Numbered from the stretch's first letter, positions 25,670 through 36,839 are shown. The stretch: DNA of 39,466 nucleotides from Acidobacteriaceae bacterium (GCA_003165075.1 PLSM01000083.1:1-39466); one strand, 5' to 3'. Numbers and translations: made by a program. The notes: generated by a model not told the origin, from the sequence alone.

Positions 25670-27031
25670 ATGGCCATTATTGAAGACACTTCTGAGTCTC
25701 GATTACCTGCACTTGGTGCACCGCAACGACCCAGCCGCATGGGTGTGGGGTTTCGCATTCTAGGTCTTGTCCTCCTGGCGGCCTTGGCCTTCGTGGTGTG
25801 GCGGATTTACCAGAACCAGAAGCAAAACGCGGCCAATACCGCCAGCCAGGCGGCTGCACTGCAGAGTCGGCCGGTTCCGGTGCAGGTAACCCCCGCTGAA
25901 ATACGCCACATGCCCATCTACCTCACGGCGCTGGGCACAGTGACGCCCTATATGAGCGTCACGGTGAAAGCCCGGGTAAGCGGCCAGTTGGAGCCGGTAA
26001 AGTTCATTGAGGGGCAGCAGGTCAGGCAGGGCCAAACCATCATGGTGATCGACCCCAGTCCCTACAAAGCCGCATTGGACCAGGCCAAAGGCACCCTGTC
26101 CCACGATGAGGCGCTGCTGAAAAATGCCCAGGCCGAGTACGCCCGCTACAAGGCGCTCTATGCCGCCGGTGTGGTGTCAAAGGAGACGATGGAAGCCGAC
26201 GAGGCCGCCCAGGGCCAGTACCTGGGAGCCATCGAATCAGACAAGGCGGCCATCGAAACCGCACAGTTACAGCTCAACTGGTGCTCCATTCAGTCGCCCA
26301 TTAACGGACGCATCGGCCTGCGTCTGGTCGATCCCGGCAACATCATCACGGCCAATACAACCAACCTGGTTATTATCAACCAGATGCAGCCCATCTCAGT
26401 CTACTTCACGCTGCCTGAGAATCAGCTTCCCCCGGTACTGCACAGGCTGGCTGCGGAGAGGCGCCTGCCCGTGGATGCCTACGACCGCGGCGACGTGCAG
26501 AATCTGGCGACGGGCCAATTGCTGACCGCGGACAACCAGATCGACACCACCACCGGAACCGACAAGCTTAAGGCGGTCTTCGACAACCGCGACCAATCCC
26601 TGTTTCCTAACCAGTTCGTCAATATCCACCTGGTGCTTGAGGACCGGCCCAACGCGCTCGTGGTGCCCTCCGCGGCCATCCAGACCGGGTTGCAGGGAGC
26701 CTTGTTTGTGTGGGTCGTCGACAGCGACGGCAAGGGCGGCCAGGTAGCCAAAATGCAGCCTGTGAAGGTGGCGCTGGCCGAAGGCCAGGTGACCATTCTC
26801 GACAGCGGACCGGCGCCGGGAACGAGCGTGGTGGTGGACGGTGCGGACCGCTTGCGGCCCGGACAGCCGGTCACGGTGAACCTAGCCCGTCAGCGGGCGA
26901 GCCAGGGTGTCGGGCAGGCTCCGGCGACGGGCGAGCCTCCTGCCGCGTTAGGGACCGGGTCCAAGCGGGGTGCGCAATCTGCGGCCCCGGGCAGCACGAA
27001 CGGCAAGGCTAGTCAGGGAGAGCAGCAGTGA
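25670..27031 (+). CDS. mdtA: RND efflux adaptor, MdtA-like, 453 aa
   Basis: Periplasmic adaptor of the MdtA type. It has one N-terminal membrane helix ([20 protein letters not shown], about 24-43), then [20 protein letters not shown] and [20 protein letters not shown]. The split lipoyl domain follows ([19 protein letters not shown], then [20 protein letters not shown]) around the hairpin [19 protein letters not shown]. Next are the barrel ([20 protein letters not shown]) and a disordered Gly/Ser/Ala-rich C-terminus of about 50 residues, longer than usual. ATG 25670 is preferred, although its ribosome site is weak (a GTG at 25631 is in frame). The stop overlaps the start of the next gene (GTGA), so translation is coupled. 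Confidence 0.92.
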   Translation: MAIIEDTSESRLPALGAPQRPSRMGVGFRILGLVLLAALAFVVWRIYQNQKQNAANTASQAAALQSRPVPVQVTPAEIRHMPIYLTALGTVTPYMSVTVKARVSGQLEPVKFIEGQQVRQGQTIMVIDPSPYKAALDQAKGTLSHDEALLKNAQAEYARYKALYAAGVVSKETMEADEAAQGQYLGAIESDKAAIETAQLQLNWCSIQSPINGRIGLRLVDPGNIITANTTNLVIINQMQPISVYFTLPENQLPPVLHRLAAERRLPVDAYDRGDVQNLATGQLLTADNQIDTTTGTDKLKAVFDNRDQSLFPNQFVNIHLVLEDRPNALVVPSAAIQTGLQGALFVWVVDSDGKGGQVAKMQPVKVALAEGQVTILDSGPAPGTSVVVDGADRLRPGQPVTVNLARQRASQGVGQAPATGEPPAALGTGSKRGAQSAAPGSTNGKASQGEQQ

Positions 27032-30000
27032 GTGTCAGTCCTTCCCGGCCTTTTATTCTGCGTCCGGTAGCTACGTCGCTGCTGATGGCGGCCATCATGC
27101 TGGCCGGTGCGGTGGGCTACGAGCAGTTGCCGGTCTCGGCGCTGCCCGAGGTGGATTACCCGATCATTCAGGTACTCACGTTTTATCCCGGCGCGGGGCC
27201 CGAGGTGATGGCCTCGTCCGTGACTTCGCCTCTGGAGCGCCAGTTTGGCCAGATGCCCGGCTTGAAGCAGATGACCTCGGTCAGCTCCGGCGGCGGTTCG
27301 GTCATCACGCTGGAGTTCAACCTCGACGAAAACATCGACGTGGCAGAGCAGGAAGTCCAGGCGGCCATCAATGCGGCCAACAGCTTTCTGCCCACCGATC
27401 TGCCCAACCCGCCCATTTACAGCAAGGTGAACCCTGCCGACGCGCCCATCATGACCCTGGCGCTGACCTCGGATTCCCTGCCCCTGGATAAGATTGAAGA
27501 CGCGGCCGACACCAACCTGGCGCAAAAGATCTCGCAGGTTACGGGCGTGGGGCTGGTTTCTATCGCCGGCGGCCAGAAACCCTCGGTGCGGATTCAGGCC
27601 AACCCCGCGCAGTTGGCGGCCTACAACCTGAGCCTTGAAGATTTGCGCACCGCCCTGGCCGCGGCCAACGTCGACCAGGCCAAGGGCACGCTGAACGGCG
27701 CGCGCCAGTCCTATACCATCGGCGCCAACGACCAGCTGCTCGCCAGCGCCGACTACAAGCCGGTGATTGTGGCCTATCGCAACGGGGCGGCGGTGCGCGC
27801 TTCAGACGTGGCCACCATTGTGGACGCCGCGGAAAACTCGCAGCAGGCCGCTTGGATGGATCGCACGCCTGCGGTCATCGTGAATATCCAGCGCCAGCCG
27901 GGGGCCAACATCATTGCGGTGGTCGACCGCATCCAGAAGTTGCTGCCGCAACTGCGCACCAGCCTGCCCGCCAGCGTACAGGTGCGCGTGCTTACCGACC
28001 GCACCGTTACCATTCGCGCCTCAGTCAAAGACGTGGAATACGAGCTGATGCTCACCATCGCGCTGGTGGTGATGGTCATCTTTCTGTTCCTGCGCAATTT
28101 GGCCGCCACCATCATTCCCTCCATTGCGGTGCCCCTTTCGATTGTGGGCACGTTCGGCGTGATGTACCTGCTCGGCTACAGCCTCAACAACCTCACCCTG
28201 ATGGCGCTCACCATCTCCACGGGCTTTGTGGTAGACGACGCCATCGTGATGATCGAGAACATCTCGCGGTATATCGAGCAGGGCGAAAGCCCCATGCGCG
28301 CCGCGCTCTGGGGCAGCGCACAAATCGGTTTCACCATCATGTCGCTTACCGTTTCGCTCATCGCGGTGCTCATTCCGCTGCTGTTCATGAGCGACGTGGT
28401 CGGGCTGCTTTTCCGCGAGTTTGCCATCACCCTCGCGGTCACCATCCTCGTGTCCGCCGTGGTGTCGCTGACCCTTACGCCCATGATGTGCTCGCGCATC
28501 CTGCAAGACAAGGCGACCGCCAGGCAAACCCGCTTCTACTATTGGTCAGAGAAGGTTTTCAACTCCATCATCGCCTCGTATGGGCGCACCTTGCAGGTGG
28601 TCCTGCGCTATCGTTTTGTCACCCTGCTGGTTACCATCTCCACGTTTGTGGCCACTGTTCTGCTCTTTATCTTGGTTCCCAAGGGCTTCTTTCCTGTGCA
28701 GGACACGGGCGTGATCCTGGGCATCAGCGAAGCGCCGCAGACGGTAAGCTTCACCAACATGGCCGAGCGCCAGCAAAGGCTGGTGGATGTTGTGCTCGGC
28801 GACCCCGCGGTGGATAACATCTCCTCCTTCATCGGCGTGGACGGCACCAACACCACGCTGAACTCGGGCCGCATCCAGATCACGCTCAAGCCGCTGGACC
28901 AGCGCGGAGTCTCCGCCAGCGAAGTCATTCAGCGCCTGCAACCCAAGCTCGCGGCCGTCGACGGCATCCAGCTTTTCCTGCAGCCTCTGCAGGACCTCAC
29001 GGTGGAAGACCGGGTCAGCCGCACTCAGTTCCAATATGCGCTTGAAGATCCTGACCAGGCCGAGCTGGCCAACTACACACGCCAGATGGTGCGAGAGCTG
29101 GGCAAGGAAAAGGTCGTCACCGACGTAGCCAGCGATCTGCAGGACCAGGGGCTGGGTGCGCAGTTGGTGATCGATCGCGACACCGCGGCGCGGCTGGGCA
29201 TCGCCATGGCCGACGTGGACAACACCCTTTACGACGCCTTTGGCCAGCGCCAGGTCTCCACCATGTTCACGCAGTTGAACCAGTACCACGTGGTGATGGA
29301 GGTGGGCGCAAACTTCCAAACCGATCCCAGCACGCTGAATAACCTTTATGTGAAATCGGCTAACGGCACCCAGGTGCCGCTCGGCATGGTGGCCCACTGG
29401 CAGCAGACGCGCGCGCAACTGGCAATTGGGCACCAGGGCCAGTTTCCCTCCACCGTGGTCAGCTTCAACCTGGCGCCCGGCAAGGCGCTGGGCGATGCGG
29501 TCACCGCGGTACACCGCGTGGAGCAGCGCATCAACATGCCGCCCAGCATCAACGCCACCTTCCAGGGAACGGCGGCCGCCTTCCAGACTTCCCTTTCCAA
29601 CGAGCCGCTGCTGATTCTGGCCGCGCTGGTTACCGTCTACATTGTGCTGGGCGTGCTCTACGAGAGCTACATTCACCCCATCACCATCATCTCTACGCTG
29701 CCTTCAGCCGGTGTGGGCGCACTCCTGGCTCTGATGATTACGCGTACTGAATTCAGCGTCATCGCGCTCATCGGAATCATCCTGCTCATCGGAATCGTGC
29801 AGAAGAACGCCATCATGATGATCGACTTTGCCCTCGATGCCGAGCGCAACCAGGGCAAGTCAGCCGAGGAAGCCATCTACACCGCATGTCTGTTGCGCTT
29901 CCGGCCCATCCTCATGACCACCATGGCTGCGCTGCTGGGCGGTCTTCCGCTAGCCTTGGGCGGCGGTGTGGGCGCGGAACTCCGCAAACCGCTGGGCATC

Positions 30001-30156
30001 ACAATTGTGGGCGGCCTCATCTTCTCGCAGCTGCTTACCCTCTACACCACCCCGGTCGTCTATCTCTACTTTGACAAGCTGGCGCACCGGCTGCACCTCT
30101 ACACCGCGTCGCCCAAGATCGACGAACCCAACGAACAACCGGTCGCCGGCGACTGA
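27028..30156 (+). CDS. mdtB: RND efflux permease, MdtB-like, 1042 aa
   Basis: First permease of an MdtABC-like set. A GTG start overlaps the adaptor stop, with GGGAG eight bases upstream. It begins [20 protein letters not shown], the MdtB/MdtC opening. Helix 4 carries the Asp pair in [20 protein letters not shown]. The second periplasmic loop reads [20 protein letters not shown], the uninterrupted form of a hairpin that is interrupted in the neighbouring paralogue. It ends [14 protein letters not shown]. The length is normal. In Enterobacteria MdtB and MdtC form a mixed trimer and use TolC; no outer-membrane factor gene is in this operon. Confidence 0.93.
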   Translation: MSVSPSRPFILRPVATSLLMAAIMLAGAVGYEQLPVSALPEVDYPIIQVLTFYPGAGPEVMASSVTSPLERQFGQMPGLKQMTSVSSGGGSVITLEFNLDENIDVAEQEVQAAINAANSFLPTDLPNPPIYSKVNPADAPIMTLALTSDSLPLDKIEDAADTNLAQKISQVTGVGLVSIAGGQKPSVRIQANPAQLAAYNLSLEDLRTALAAANVDQAKGTLNGARQSYTIGANDQLLASADYKPVIVAYRNGAAVRASDVATIVDAAENSQQAAWMDRTPAVIVNIQRQPGANIIAVVDRIQKLLPQLRTSLPASVQVRVLTDRTVTIRASVKDVEYELMLTIALVVMVIFLFLRNLAATIIPSIAVPLSIVGTFGVMYLLGYSLNNLTLMALTISTGFVVDDAIVMIENISRYIEQGESPMRAALWGSAQIGFTIMSLTVSLIAVLIPLLFMSDVVGLLFREFAITLAVTILVSAVVSLTLTPMMCSRILQDKATARQTRFYYWSEKVFNSIIASYGRTLQVVLRYRFVTLLVTISTFVATVLLFILVPKGFFPVQDTGVILGISEAPQTVSFTNMAERQQRLVDVVLGDPAVDNISSFIGVDGTNTTLNSGRIQITLKPLDQRGVSASEVIQRLQPKLAAVDGIQLFLQPLQDLTVEDRVSRTQFQYALEDPDQAELANYTRQMVRELGKEKVVTDVASDLQDQGLGAQLVIDRDTAARLGIAMADVDNTLYDAFGQRQVSTMFTQLNQYHVVMEVGANFQTDPSTLNNLYVKSANGTQVPLGMVAHWQQTRAQLAIGHQGQFPSTVVSFNLAPGKALGDAVTAVHRVEQRINMPPSINATFQGTAAAFQTSLSNEPLLILAALVTVYIVLGVLYESYIHPITIISTLPSAGVGALLALMITRTEFSVIALIGIILLIGIVQKNAIMMIDFALDAERNQGKSAEEAIYTACLLRFRPILMTTMAALLGGLPLALGGGVGAELRKPLGITIVGGLIFSQLLTLYTTPVVYLYFDKLAHRLHLYTASPKIDEPNEQPVAGD

Positions 30157-30163
30157 GGGACCC

Positions 30164-33100
30164 ATGCATCTTTCCGCACCCTTCATTCAGCGCCCGGTAG
30201 CCACTTCGCTGCTCAGCGTGGCCCTATTGCTGGCGGGTTCGGTGGCCTATTCCGTGCTGCCCGTGGCGTCGCTGCCGGATGTGGACTTCCCTGTCATCGG
30301 CATCGGCACGGGATTGCCCGGCGCCAGCCCCGAGACCATGGCCTCGGCGGTGGCTACGCCTCTCGAGCGTCAGTTCGGACGCATCGCCGGCGTGAACCAG
30401 ATGACTTCGTCCAGTTCACTTGGTTCGGCCTCCGTCACCCTGCAATTCGACCTCAACCGCAACATTGATGCCGCCGCCCGCGACGTGCAGGCCAGCATCA
30501 ACGCGGCGCGCAGCCAGTTACCTTCCTATCTGCCCCAGAATCCCAGCTACCGAAAGGCTAATCCTGCTGAAGCCCCAATCCTGATTCTCACCCTCACTTC
30601 CGACGTGGTGCCTAAGGCCCAGATTTACGACATGGCCGACTCCATCCTGTCGCAGAAAATTTCGCAGATTCAAGGTGTGGGCCAGGTGTTTGTCGGGGGC
30701 AGTTCCAGCCCCGCGGTGCGTGTGGAATTGAATCCCATGCAACTGGGTAACAACGGCATCGGGCTGGAGGCGGTCCGCACCGCGCTGGCCAGCGCCAATG
30801 CCAACCGGCCCAAGGGCGCCTTTCAGGACCTGGATCACCGCTGGATGATCTACGACAACGACCAGATCTTCAAAGCCAGCGACTACGCGCCCATCATTGC
30901 CGGCTATAACCATCAGACCGGAGCGCCGGTGCGCGTGTCCGACCTGGGCACGGTTGAAGACAGCGTTGCCGACATCCACACCGCGGGAGTCGCGGGCAAC
31001 AATGCTCCGGGACACAGCGGCGTGCTCAAGGACGCCATACTCATTGTCATCTTCAAGATTCCCGGCGCCAACGTGATCGACGCCGTGGACAGCGTGATGG
31101 CCGAGATGCCGCGTCTTCAGGCCGCCATCCCGCCCACCATCAAGATCAACGTGGCCGTGGACCGCACCACGACCATCCGCTCCAGCGTCCACGACGTTGA
31201 GATATCGCTCATCGTCAGCGTGGTGCTGGTGGTGCTGGTGGTCTTTCTGTTCCTGCGCGAGGTGTGGGCCACGCTCATCCCCTCGGTGGCCGTGCCGCTT
31301 TCGCTGGTCGGCACCTTCGGCGTGATGTATCTCCTGGGCTACACCATCGACAACCTTTCGCTGATGGCGCTCACCATCTCCACCGGCTTTGTGGTTGACG
31401 ACGCCATCGTGGTCATCGAGAACATCACCCGCTATCTTGAAAAGGGCATGAAGCCCTTCGATGCGGCCATGCAGGGCTCCAAGGAGATCGGCTTTACGGT
31501 GCTGTCGATGAGCACCTCGCTGATCGCGGTCTTCATTCCCATTCTGTTGATGGGCGGGATTGTGGGCAAGCTCTTCCGTGAGTTCGCCGTGACCCTCAGC
31601 GTGGCCATCGCCGTCTCGCTGCTGGTGTCACTCACCACCACGCCCATGCTCTGCGCTCACTTTCTCAAGGCGCGGGACGAGAGCCGCCACGGACCCATCT
31701 ATCGCGCCAGCGAACACGCCTTTGAATGGCTGCGCTCGGAATATGCGACTGCGCTGCGCTGGGTGTTGCGTCACCAATGGCTCATCCTGTCGGTGGCCAT
31801 GGGCTCAGCGGTCCTCAATATCTATCTCTTCATCATCGTGCCCAAGGGATTCTTCCCGCAGCAGGACACGGGACGGATGGGTGGCCGAACTCGCGCCGCG
31901 CAGGACATTAGCTTTCCAGCCATGCGAGAGAAGCAGCGGCAGCTTGCGCAGATGGTGCTCGACGATCCCGCCGTCCTATCGGTGACAGCCTTTGTGGGCG
32001 GCAACGGGCCAGGCGGCGGCAGCACCAACGTTGGAAACATGTTCATCGCCCTCAAGCCACCGAACGAACGCAAGGGCGTAACCGGCGACATGGTGGTCAA
32101 CCGGCTGCGCCGCAAGCTCACCAGCGTTCCCGGCGCAACCTTGTTTCTTCAGGTGCAGCAGGAGTTTCAGATCGGCGGCCGCGGCAGCGATGCGCAATAT
32201 CAGTACACCCTCTCAGACGAGAATCTGAACGAGCTGAATAGCTGGGCGCCGCAGTTACAGGCGCGCATGAGAGGTATGCCCGAGCTGCGCGACGTTTCCA
32301 CCGACCAGCAAAACCAGGGACTGGCGGCCAACCTGGTCATCGATCGTGACACCGCATCCAGGCTGGGCATCACCGCCAGCGCCATCGACCAGGTGCTCTA
32401 CGACGCCTTTGGCCAGCGCGAAGTCTCCACCATGTATACCGGGCTGAACCAGTACTTTGTGGTGATGGAGGTCGACCCCAAATACCAGCTGAGCCCCGAC
32501 GCGCTCAACGGCATTTACATCAAAGCCAGCAATGTGGTCGGCTCCACGCCCGCTGCCACAAACACAGGCACGCTGCTTTCCGCCGCTACCGCGGCCTCCA
32601 CGGGGGGTTCCGCTCCCACGGCTCCGGCTGCGGCCACTTCGTCCGGCGGAGCCACTGCAATCTTCCCCACCTCCGGCGGCGCCCTTGCGGCCACCACCTC
32701 CACCGCCGGTGCCTTGGCGGCGGGCAACCCGCTCCTGGTCGGAACTCTGACGGCTATCAACCCGTCGGCGGGCACTGTTGAATCCACCACACCAACCATC
32801 CCCGCAGCGGCCTCGGGCGGCACTGCGGCGACGGCAGCTCCCACTCCATCCACCGGCGGCGCCATGGTGCCGCTGTCGGCCATCGCTCACTACGAGCAGC
32901 AGCGGACCTCGCTGGCGGTCAATCACCAGGGCCAGTACCCTGCGGTCACGCTCACCTTCAACCTGGCGCCCAATGTGGCCCTGGGCGACGCCGTAACCGC
33001 GCTTGAAAAAGTGCAGCGCGACATGGGCATGCCCAGCGCCATTCACGCCACCTTCCAGGGCACCGCGCAGGCCTTTCAGGATTCGCTCAAGAACGAGCCC

Positions 33101-33637
33101 TATCTCATCTTGGCCGCGGTGGTGGCGGTCTATATCGTGCTGGGCATTCTCTACGAGAGCCTGATTCACCCCCTGACCATTCTCTCCACGCTGCCGCCCG
33201 CCGGTGTGGGCGCGATTCTCGCGCTCCTCCTCACCGGAACCGAACTGAGCATCATTGCGCTGATCGGAATCCTTTTGCTGATCGGCATCGTGAAGAAGAA
33301 TGCCATCATGATGATCGATTTCGCGCTCCAGGCCGAGCGCGACCAGGGACTGCCCCCTGTCGAGGCCATCTATCAGGCCTGCCTGCTGCGCTTCCGCCCC
33401 ATCATGATGACCACCATGGCGGCGATGTTCGGCGGCCTGCCGCTGGCCATCGGCATGGGCGTGGGCTCGGAACTGCGCAAGCCCCTGGGCATCACCATCG
33501 TAGGCGGCCTGCTGGTTTCCCAGGCATTGACGCTCTTCACCACACCCGTGGTTTACATCTTCTTTGACAAGCTCCAGTGGAGAGTCATGAAGCTGCGGAA
33601 AATTGGCGAGGAACTCGAAGAGGCGCCCGGGGACTAA
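30164..33637 (+). CDS. mdtC: RND efflux permease, MdtC-like, with ~110-residue low-complexity insertion, 1157 aa
   Basis: Second permease of the set, seven bases after the first; ATG 30164 with GAGGGA upstream. It begins [20 protein letters not shown]. Helix 4 reads [20 protein letters not shown] with the Asp pair. Normal MdtC is about 1025 residues. The excess is mainly one insertion between YIKAS (ending residue 789) and MVPLSAIAHYEQQ (from residue 901), made almost only of Ala, Thr, Ser, Gly and Pro. It lies in the second periplasmic loop in the docking-domain hairpin that faces the adaptor or channel. The rest is intact to the end (FFDKLQWRVMKLRKIGEELE). The next gene is convergent. Confidence 0.93.
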   Translation: MHLSAPFIQRPVATSLLSVALLLAGSVAYSVLPVASLPDVDFPVIGIGTGLPGASPETMASAVATPLERQFGRIAGVNQMTSSSSLGSASVTLQFDLNRNIDAAARDVQASINAARSQLPSYLPQNPSYRKANPAEAPILILTLTSDVVPKAQIYDMADSILSQKISQIQGVGQVFVGGSSSPAVRVELNPMQLGNNGIGLEAVRTALASANANRPKGAFQDLDHRWMIYDNDQIFKASDYAPIIAGYNHQTGAPVRVSDLGTVEDSVADIHTAGVAGNNAPGHSGVLKDAILIVIFKIPGANVIDAVDSVMAEMPRLQAAIPPTIKINVAVDRTTTIRSSVHDVEISLIVSVVLVVLVVFLFLREVWATLIPSVAVPLSLVGTFGVMYLLGYTIDNLSLMALTISTGFVVDDAIVVIENITRYLEKGMKPFDAAMQGSKEIGFTVLSMSTSLIAVFIPILLMGGIVGKLFREFAVTLSVAIAVSLLVSLTTTPMLCAHFLKARDESRHGPIYRASEHAFEWLRSEYATALRWVLRHQWLILSVAMGSAVLNIYLFIIVPKGFFPQQDTGRMGGRTRAAQDISFPAMREKQRQLAQMVLDDPAVLSVTAFVGGNGPGGGSTNVGNMFIALKPPNERKGVTGDMVVNRLRRKLTSVPGATLFLQVQQEFQIGGRGSDAQYQYTLSDENLNELNSWAPQLQARMRGMPELRDVSTDQQNQGLAANLVIDRDTASRLGITASAIDQVLYDAFGQREVSTMYTGLNQYFVVMEVDPKYQLSPDALNGIYIKASNVVGSTPAATNTGTLLSAATAASTGGSAPTAPAAATSSGGATAIFPTSGGALAATTSTAGALAAGNPLLVGTLTAINPSAGTVESTTPTIPAAASGGTAATAAPTPSTGGAMVPLSAIAHYEQQRTSLAVNHQGQYPAVTLTFNLAPNVALGDAVTALEKVQRDMGMPSAIHATFQGTAQAFQDSLKNEPYLILAAVVAVYIVLGILYESLIHPLTILSTLPPAGVGAILALLLTGTELSIIALIGILLLIGIVKKNAIMMIDFALQAERDQGLPPVEAIYQACLLRFRPIMMTTMAAMFGGLPLAIGMGVGSELRKPLGITIVGGLLVSQALTLFTTPVVYIFFDKLQWRVMKLRKIGEELEEAPGD

Positions 33638-33655
33638 GCGCTGGCAGTTGCCGCT

Positions 33656-35422
33656 TCAATCCGCGAAGGCCGCCTCTTCCACCTTGGCCGGCTCTATAAG
33701 CTTCACCGGGTAGTACGCGTTGCGCGTGTACTGTTTCACCATGCGGTTGGTGTTGAAGTAGGAGCCGTTGAACGCCAGCGTAGTGCGCATCACGCGCGCC
33801 CATTTCTCCGCTGGCTGCAGGTAGAGCGGAACGATTGCCGTCTCCAGCTTGTGGTAGAGTGAGCCCGCCTCTTCGGCGTCGTTGGCTCCGTCCTCGATGG
33901 CCCAGCCGGTCACGTTCTCGATGCAGCCCTCGATCCACCATCCGTCCAGAATCGAGAGGCTGGGGACGCCGTTCAGCGCGGCTTTCATGCCGCTGGTGCC
34001 TGAGGCCTCGTAAGGCCGCCGCGGCGTGTTCACCCACACATCCACGCCCGCGGTCAGCAGCGCGCCCAGGTCCCAGTTGTAGTCCTCAAGGTAGACAATG
34101 CGCAGCTTGTCGTTGGAGAGCTTGCCGGCCGCTTCAATCACGGTGTGAATGAGCGCTTTTCCGGGCGCGTCCTGGGGGTGGGCCTTTCCGGCATAGAGAA
34201 TCTGCAGCCCGCCGGCATCAGTGGCAATCTTCAGCAGCCGCTCGGGATCGGTAAACAACAGGCTGGCGCGCTTATAGGTGGCGGCTCGTCGGGCAAAGCC
34301 CAGCGTCAGCACCCTGGGATTGAGCACCAGCCCGGTGCGCGTGGCCACCTCTGCCAGCAGATCTTCCTTGGCGCGGGCATGAGCCTTCAACACGTCCTGC
34401 TCCGGTAGGTCGATGGCATTGCGCAGGTAGAGGTTGTCGCGCCGCCAGGCGGGGATGTGCGCATCCAGCATCTGCTGCACCGGCTCCGAAACCCACGTGG
34501 GCGCATGCACGCCGTTGGTAATCGAGTCGATTGGAAACTCGGGAAACATGGTGCGCGAAACCTTGCCGTGTTGCAGCGCCACGCCGTTGGCATAGCGCGA
34601 AAAGCGCAGGGCCAGCAGGGTCATATTCAGCAGGCCATCGCGAAAGCATCCCAGCCTCTCAAGCCGCGCGGTGCGCTCGCCGCCGAGGATGCGGATGGTC
34701 TGCTCCGTAGAAAACCGGTCATGCCCGGCGGGAACCGGGGTGTGGGTCGTGAAAACGCATTTGCGCCGCACCTGGGCGATGTCCGCCTCGGTGGCTGCGG
34801 CCAGCGGCCCGCCGCTCATCTGGCTTTCCAGCAGCGCTAGGGTCAGCAGCGCCGCGTGCCCCTCGTTCATGTGGTGGACGTTGACATTCAGGCCCAGTGC
34901 GTTGGCCATGCGCGCTCCGCCCATCCCCAGCACAATCTCCTGCTGCAGGCGGTAGTTGGTGTCGCCGCCATAAAGATGGTCGGTGAGTCCGCGGTCCCAG
35001 CCTGAGTTGCCGTCCAGGTCGGTGTCGAGCAGATAGATGGGCACCACGTGCCCATAGCGCCCCTGCAATTCATAGCGCCATGCGCGCACCGTCACTACGC
35101 GATCTTCCACTGAGACCGTGATGCGAGCTGATTCTTCCGCACAAAAGTCGGCGGGGTTCCACGGCTGAATATCCTCGCTTTGTTCGCCGGAGCCATTCAG
35201 ATGCTGCTGGAAATATCCTTTGCGGTGCGCCAGCGTAAAGGCCACCAGGGGAACGCCCAGGTCCGCGGCAGAGCGCAGGGTGTCGCCGGCCAACATGCCC
35301 AGGCCACCTGCATACGTAGGCATGGCAGGGTGGATGGCAATCTCCATTGAGAAGTAAGCGACCAGGCCAGAAGTAGGAAATGTCTCGTAGGAAAAAGGTT
35401 TAGGCACTGCGGGTTGCATCAT
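33656..35422 (-). CDS. glgP: Alpha-glucan (glycogen/maltodextrin) phosphorylase, short type, 588 aa
   Basis: Releases glucose 1-phosphate from alpha-1,4-glucans with PLP as cofactor (GT35). Marks are VAYFSMEIAIHPAMPTYAGG and LGMLAGDTLRSAADLGVPLV at the N-terminus, VHHMNEGHAALLTL, CVFTTHTPVPAGHDRF, SITNGVHAPTW, LGFARRAATYKRASLL and, near the end, RRPYEASGTSGMKAALNG with the PLP lysine (about residue 480). At 588 residues it belongs to the short group seen in Thermus and archaea, not the 800-residue group. ATG 35422 is preferred over a GTG seven codons earlier because AGAGAG precedes it. It is downstream of galK on the same strand, with a 250-bp gap holding a terminator-like hairpin. Confidence 0.92.
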   Translation of the reverse strand: MMQPAVPKPFSYETFPTSGLVAYFSMEIAIHPAMPTYAGGLGMLAGDTLRSAADLGVPLVAFTLAHRKGYFQQHLNGSGEQSEDIQPWNPADFCAEESARITVSVEDRVVTVRAWRYELQGRYGHVVPIYLLDTDLDGNSGWDRGLTDHLYGGDTNYRLQQEIVLGMGGARMANALGLNVNVHHMNEGHAALLTLALLESQMSGGPLAAATEADIAQVRRKCVFTTHTPVPAGHDRFSTEQTIRILGGERTARLERLGCFRDGLLNMTLLALRFSRYANGVALQHGKVSRTMFPEFPIDSITNGVHAPTWVSEPVQQMLDAHIPAWRRDNLYLRNAIDLPEQDVLKAHARAKEDLLAEVATRTGLVLNPRVLTLGFARRAATYKRASLLFTDPERLLKIATDAGGLQILYAGKAHPQDAPGKALIHTVIEAAGKLSNDKLRIVYLEDYNWDLGALLTAGVDVWVNTPRRPYEASGTSGMKAALNGVPSLSILDGWWIEGCIENVTGWAIEDGANDAEEAGSLYHKLETAIVPLYLQPAEKWARVMRTTLAFNGSYFNTNRMVKQYTRNAYYPVKLIEPAKVEEAAFAD

Positions 35423-35487
35423 CTGTCTCTCTGCGGCACTCACAAGCGGTCAAGCGACGGCCTAAGAATCGTAATCAAGGAAAATCC

Positions 35488-35515
35488 AACCGGGCAAAAC
35501 GTTTCCCGCCCGGTT
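35488..35515 (-). terminator. Terminator-like hairpin between galK and glgP
   Basis: AACCGGGC (35488-35495) pairs perfectly with GCCCGGTT (35508-35515) around 12 bases. On the minus strand, downstream of galK, it is followed by GGATTTT, a weak T-run; on the plus strand TTTT follows directly, but no plus-strand gene ends nearby. It most likely ends the galactose operon, about 160 bp after galK. Confidence 0.5.
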
Positions 35516-35672
35516 TTCATCGTAGTGTAATTTTAGCAAGGAATGCGGTGATTGCTGCGCCGCTGAGGCACACCGCAAGTCGCCCTGAAGTAATCGATTA
35601 TCACCACGTCGTAACGCATCGCGACCGCCCTGCCGGCAAAAAAACCGGTCATGTGGCTGCATGAGAACAACT

Positions 35673-36827
35673 TCAGGCCAGTTTGCGTGCACCCCCCGAG
35701 GCGTGACAAATGTGAATCTGGGGCACGATTCCGGTCGCAGTTGCATAGCGGCGGCCCAGCTCTTCAGCAAACGCCTTGGCATGGCGCTGCTCCACCAGGT
35801 TGATGGTGCAGCCGCCAAAGCCCCCGCCCGTGAGCCGCGCGCCGATCAGGCCTGGCAAATCCTGTGCCAGTTCCACCATGGTGTCGGCCTCGGCGCAACT
35901 GCCTTCAAAGTCCTTGCTGTAGCTCCAGTGCGCCTCGGCCATCAGCCGTCCCAGTTCGGCCATGTCGCCCTTCATCAGCGCGTCGCAGGCGGCCACCGTG
36001 CGCAGGTTTTCGCTGATCACGTGGCGGGCGCGCAAGAGCGATTTCGGCTCCATCTCGTTGCCCCATTTCTCAAGGTCTTCAAGGGTCGCGTCGCGCAGAA
36101 AGGGAACGCCCGGGCGGTGCTTCGCAATCACGGCGCACGCGGCCTCGGATTCCCGGCGGCGTGTGGGGTAGTCGCCTCCGGCAACCGAGTGCTTCACCAT
36201 GGTATTGGCAATGATCAGCGCCACGTCCGCAGGAATGGGCGCCAGCTTGTAGCTCAGGTCGCGGCAATCCAGCAGCAGCGCGTGGTCTGCTTCGCCGTTG
36301 GCTGAGATGAACTGGTCCATGATGCCGCAATTGGCGCCCACAAACTCGTTCTCCGCGCGCTGGCACAGGCGGGCCAGCACCGGCCCGGGATAACTGGCCC
36401 CGATCAGCGAGAGGATGGCCAGCGCCGTCACTACCTCAACTGAAGCGGAACTGGACAATCCGGAGCCCAGCGGAACGTCGCCCCACAGGCTCAGGCTGAA
36501 GGCTGGAATCTTGTGGCCTTCCCCGGCCAGGATCGCTGCCACTCCCAGCGGATAGTCGCTCCAATGGTTGCTGGCCTTGGCAGGCAAAGTTGCTGCATCG
36601 AAGGTGCGCTCTTGCTGGTAGTTCTCTGAATAGACAACGACCTTCCCGTCGGAGCGCGGCGAGATTCCCGCGAGGGTGGCAAAATCGATCGCCACCGGCA
36701 TCACAAAGCCCTCGGCGTAATCGGTATGTTCGCCAATCAGGTTGACGCGGCCGGGAGCCACAAAAATCGCCGGGTCGGCATGGAAGCGGGCCAGGTGCTG
36801 AGAACGGAATTCAACTGGATCATGCAT
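35673..36827 (-). CDS. galK: Galactokinase, 384 aa
   Basis: ATP-dependent phosphorylation of galactose at C1, the first committed Leloir step. The GHMP-kinase motifs are all present: APGRVNLIGEHTDYAEGF (galactose binding), DVPLGSGLSSSASVE (ATP loop), CGIMDQFISANGEADHALLL with the catalytic Asp, and RLTGGGFGGCTINLV. ATG 36827 is chosen over a GTG three codons earlier because AAGGTG lies eight bases upstream. It begins 12 bp after the mutarotase-like gene, as the last gene of that operon. galT and galE are not in the window. Confidence 0.95.
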   Translation of the reverse strand: MHDPVEFRSQHLARFHADPAIFVAPGRVNLIGEHTDYAEGFVMPVAIDFATLAGISPRSDGKVVVYSENYQQERTFDAATLPAKASNHWSDYPLGVAAILAGEGHKIPAFSLSLWGDVPLGSGLSSSASVEVVTALAILSLIGASYPGPVLARLCQRAENEFVGANCGIMDQFISANGEADHALLLDCRDLSYKLAPIPADVALIIANTMVKHSVAGGDYPTRRRESEAACAVIAKHRPGVPFLRDATLEDLEKWGNEMEPKSLLRARHVISENLRTVAACDALMKGDMAELGRLMAEAHWSYSKDFEGSCAEADTMVELAQDLPGLIGARLTGGGFGGCTINLVEQRHAKAFAEELGRRYATATGIVPQIHICHASGGARKLA

Positions 36828-36839
36828 GGGAGTCACACC

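Noticed and set aside
28546..29676. A 376-codon minus-strand ORF
   Set aside because: It is the antisense of the MdtB-like permease; the His/Gly/Arg-rich translation is typical of a shadow frame.
32515..32883. A minus-strand ORF rich in Ala, Val, Pro and Glu within the MdtC-like gene
   Set aside because: It is only the reverse reading of the low-complexity insertion.
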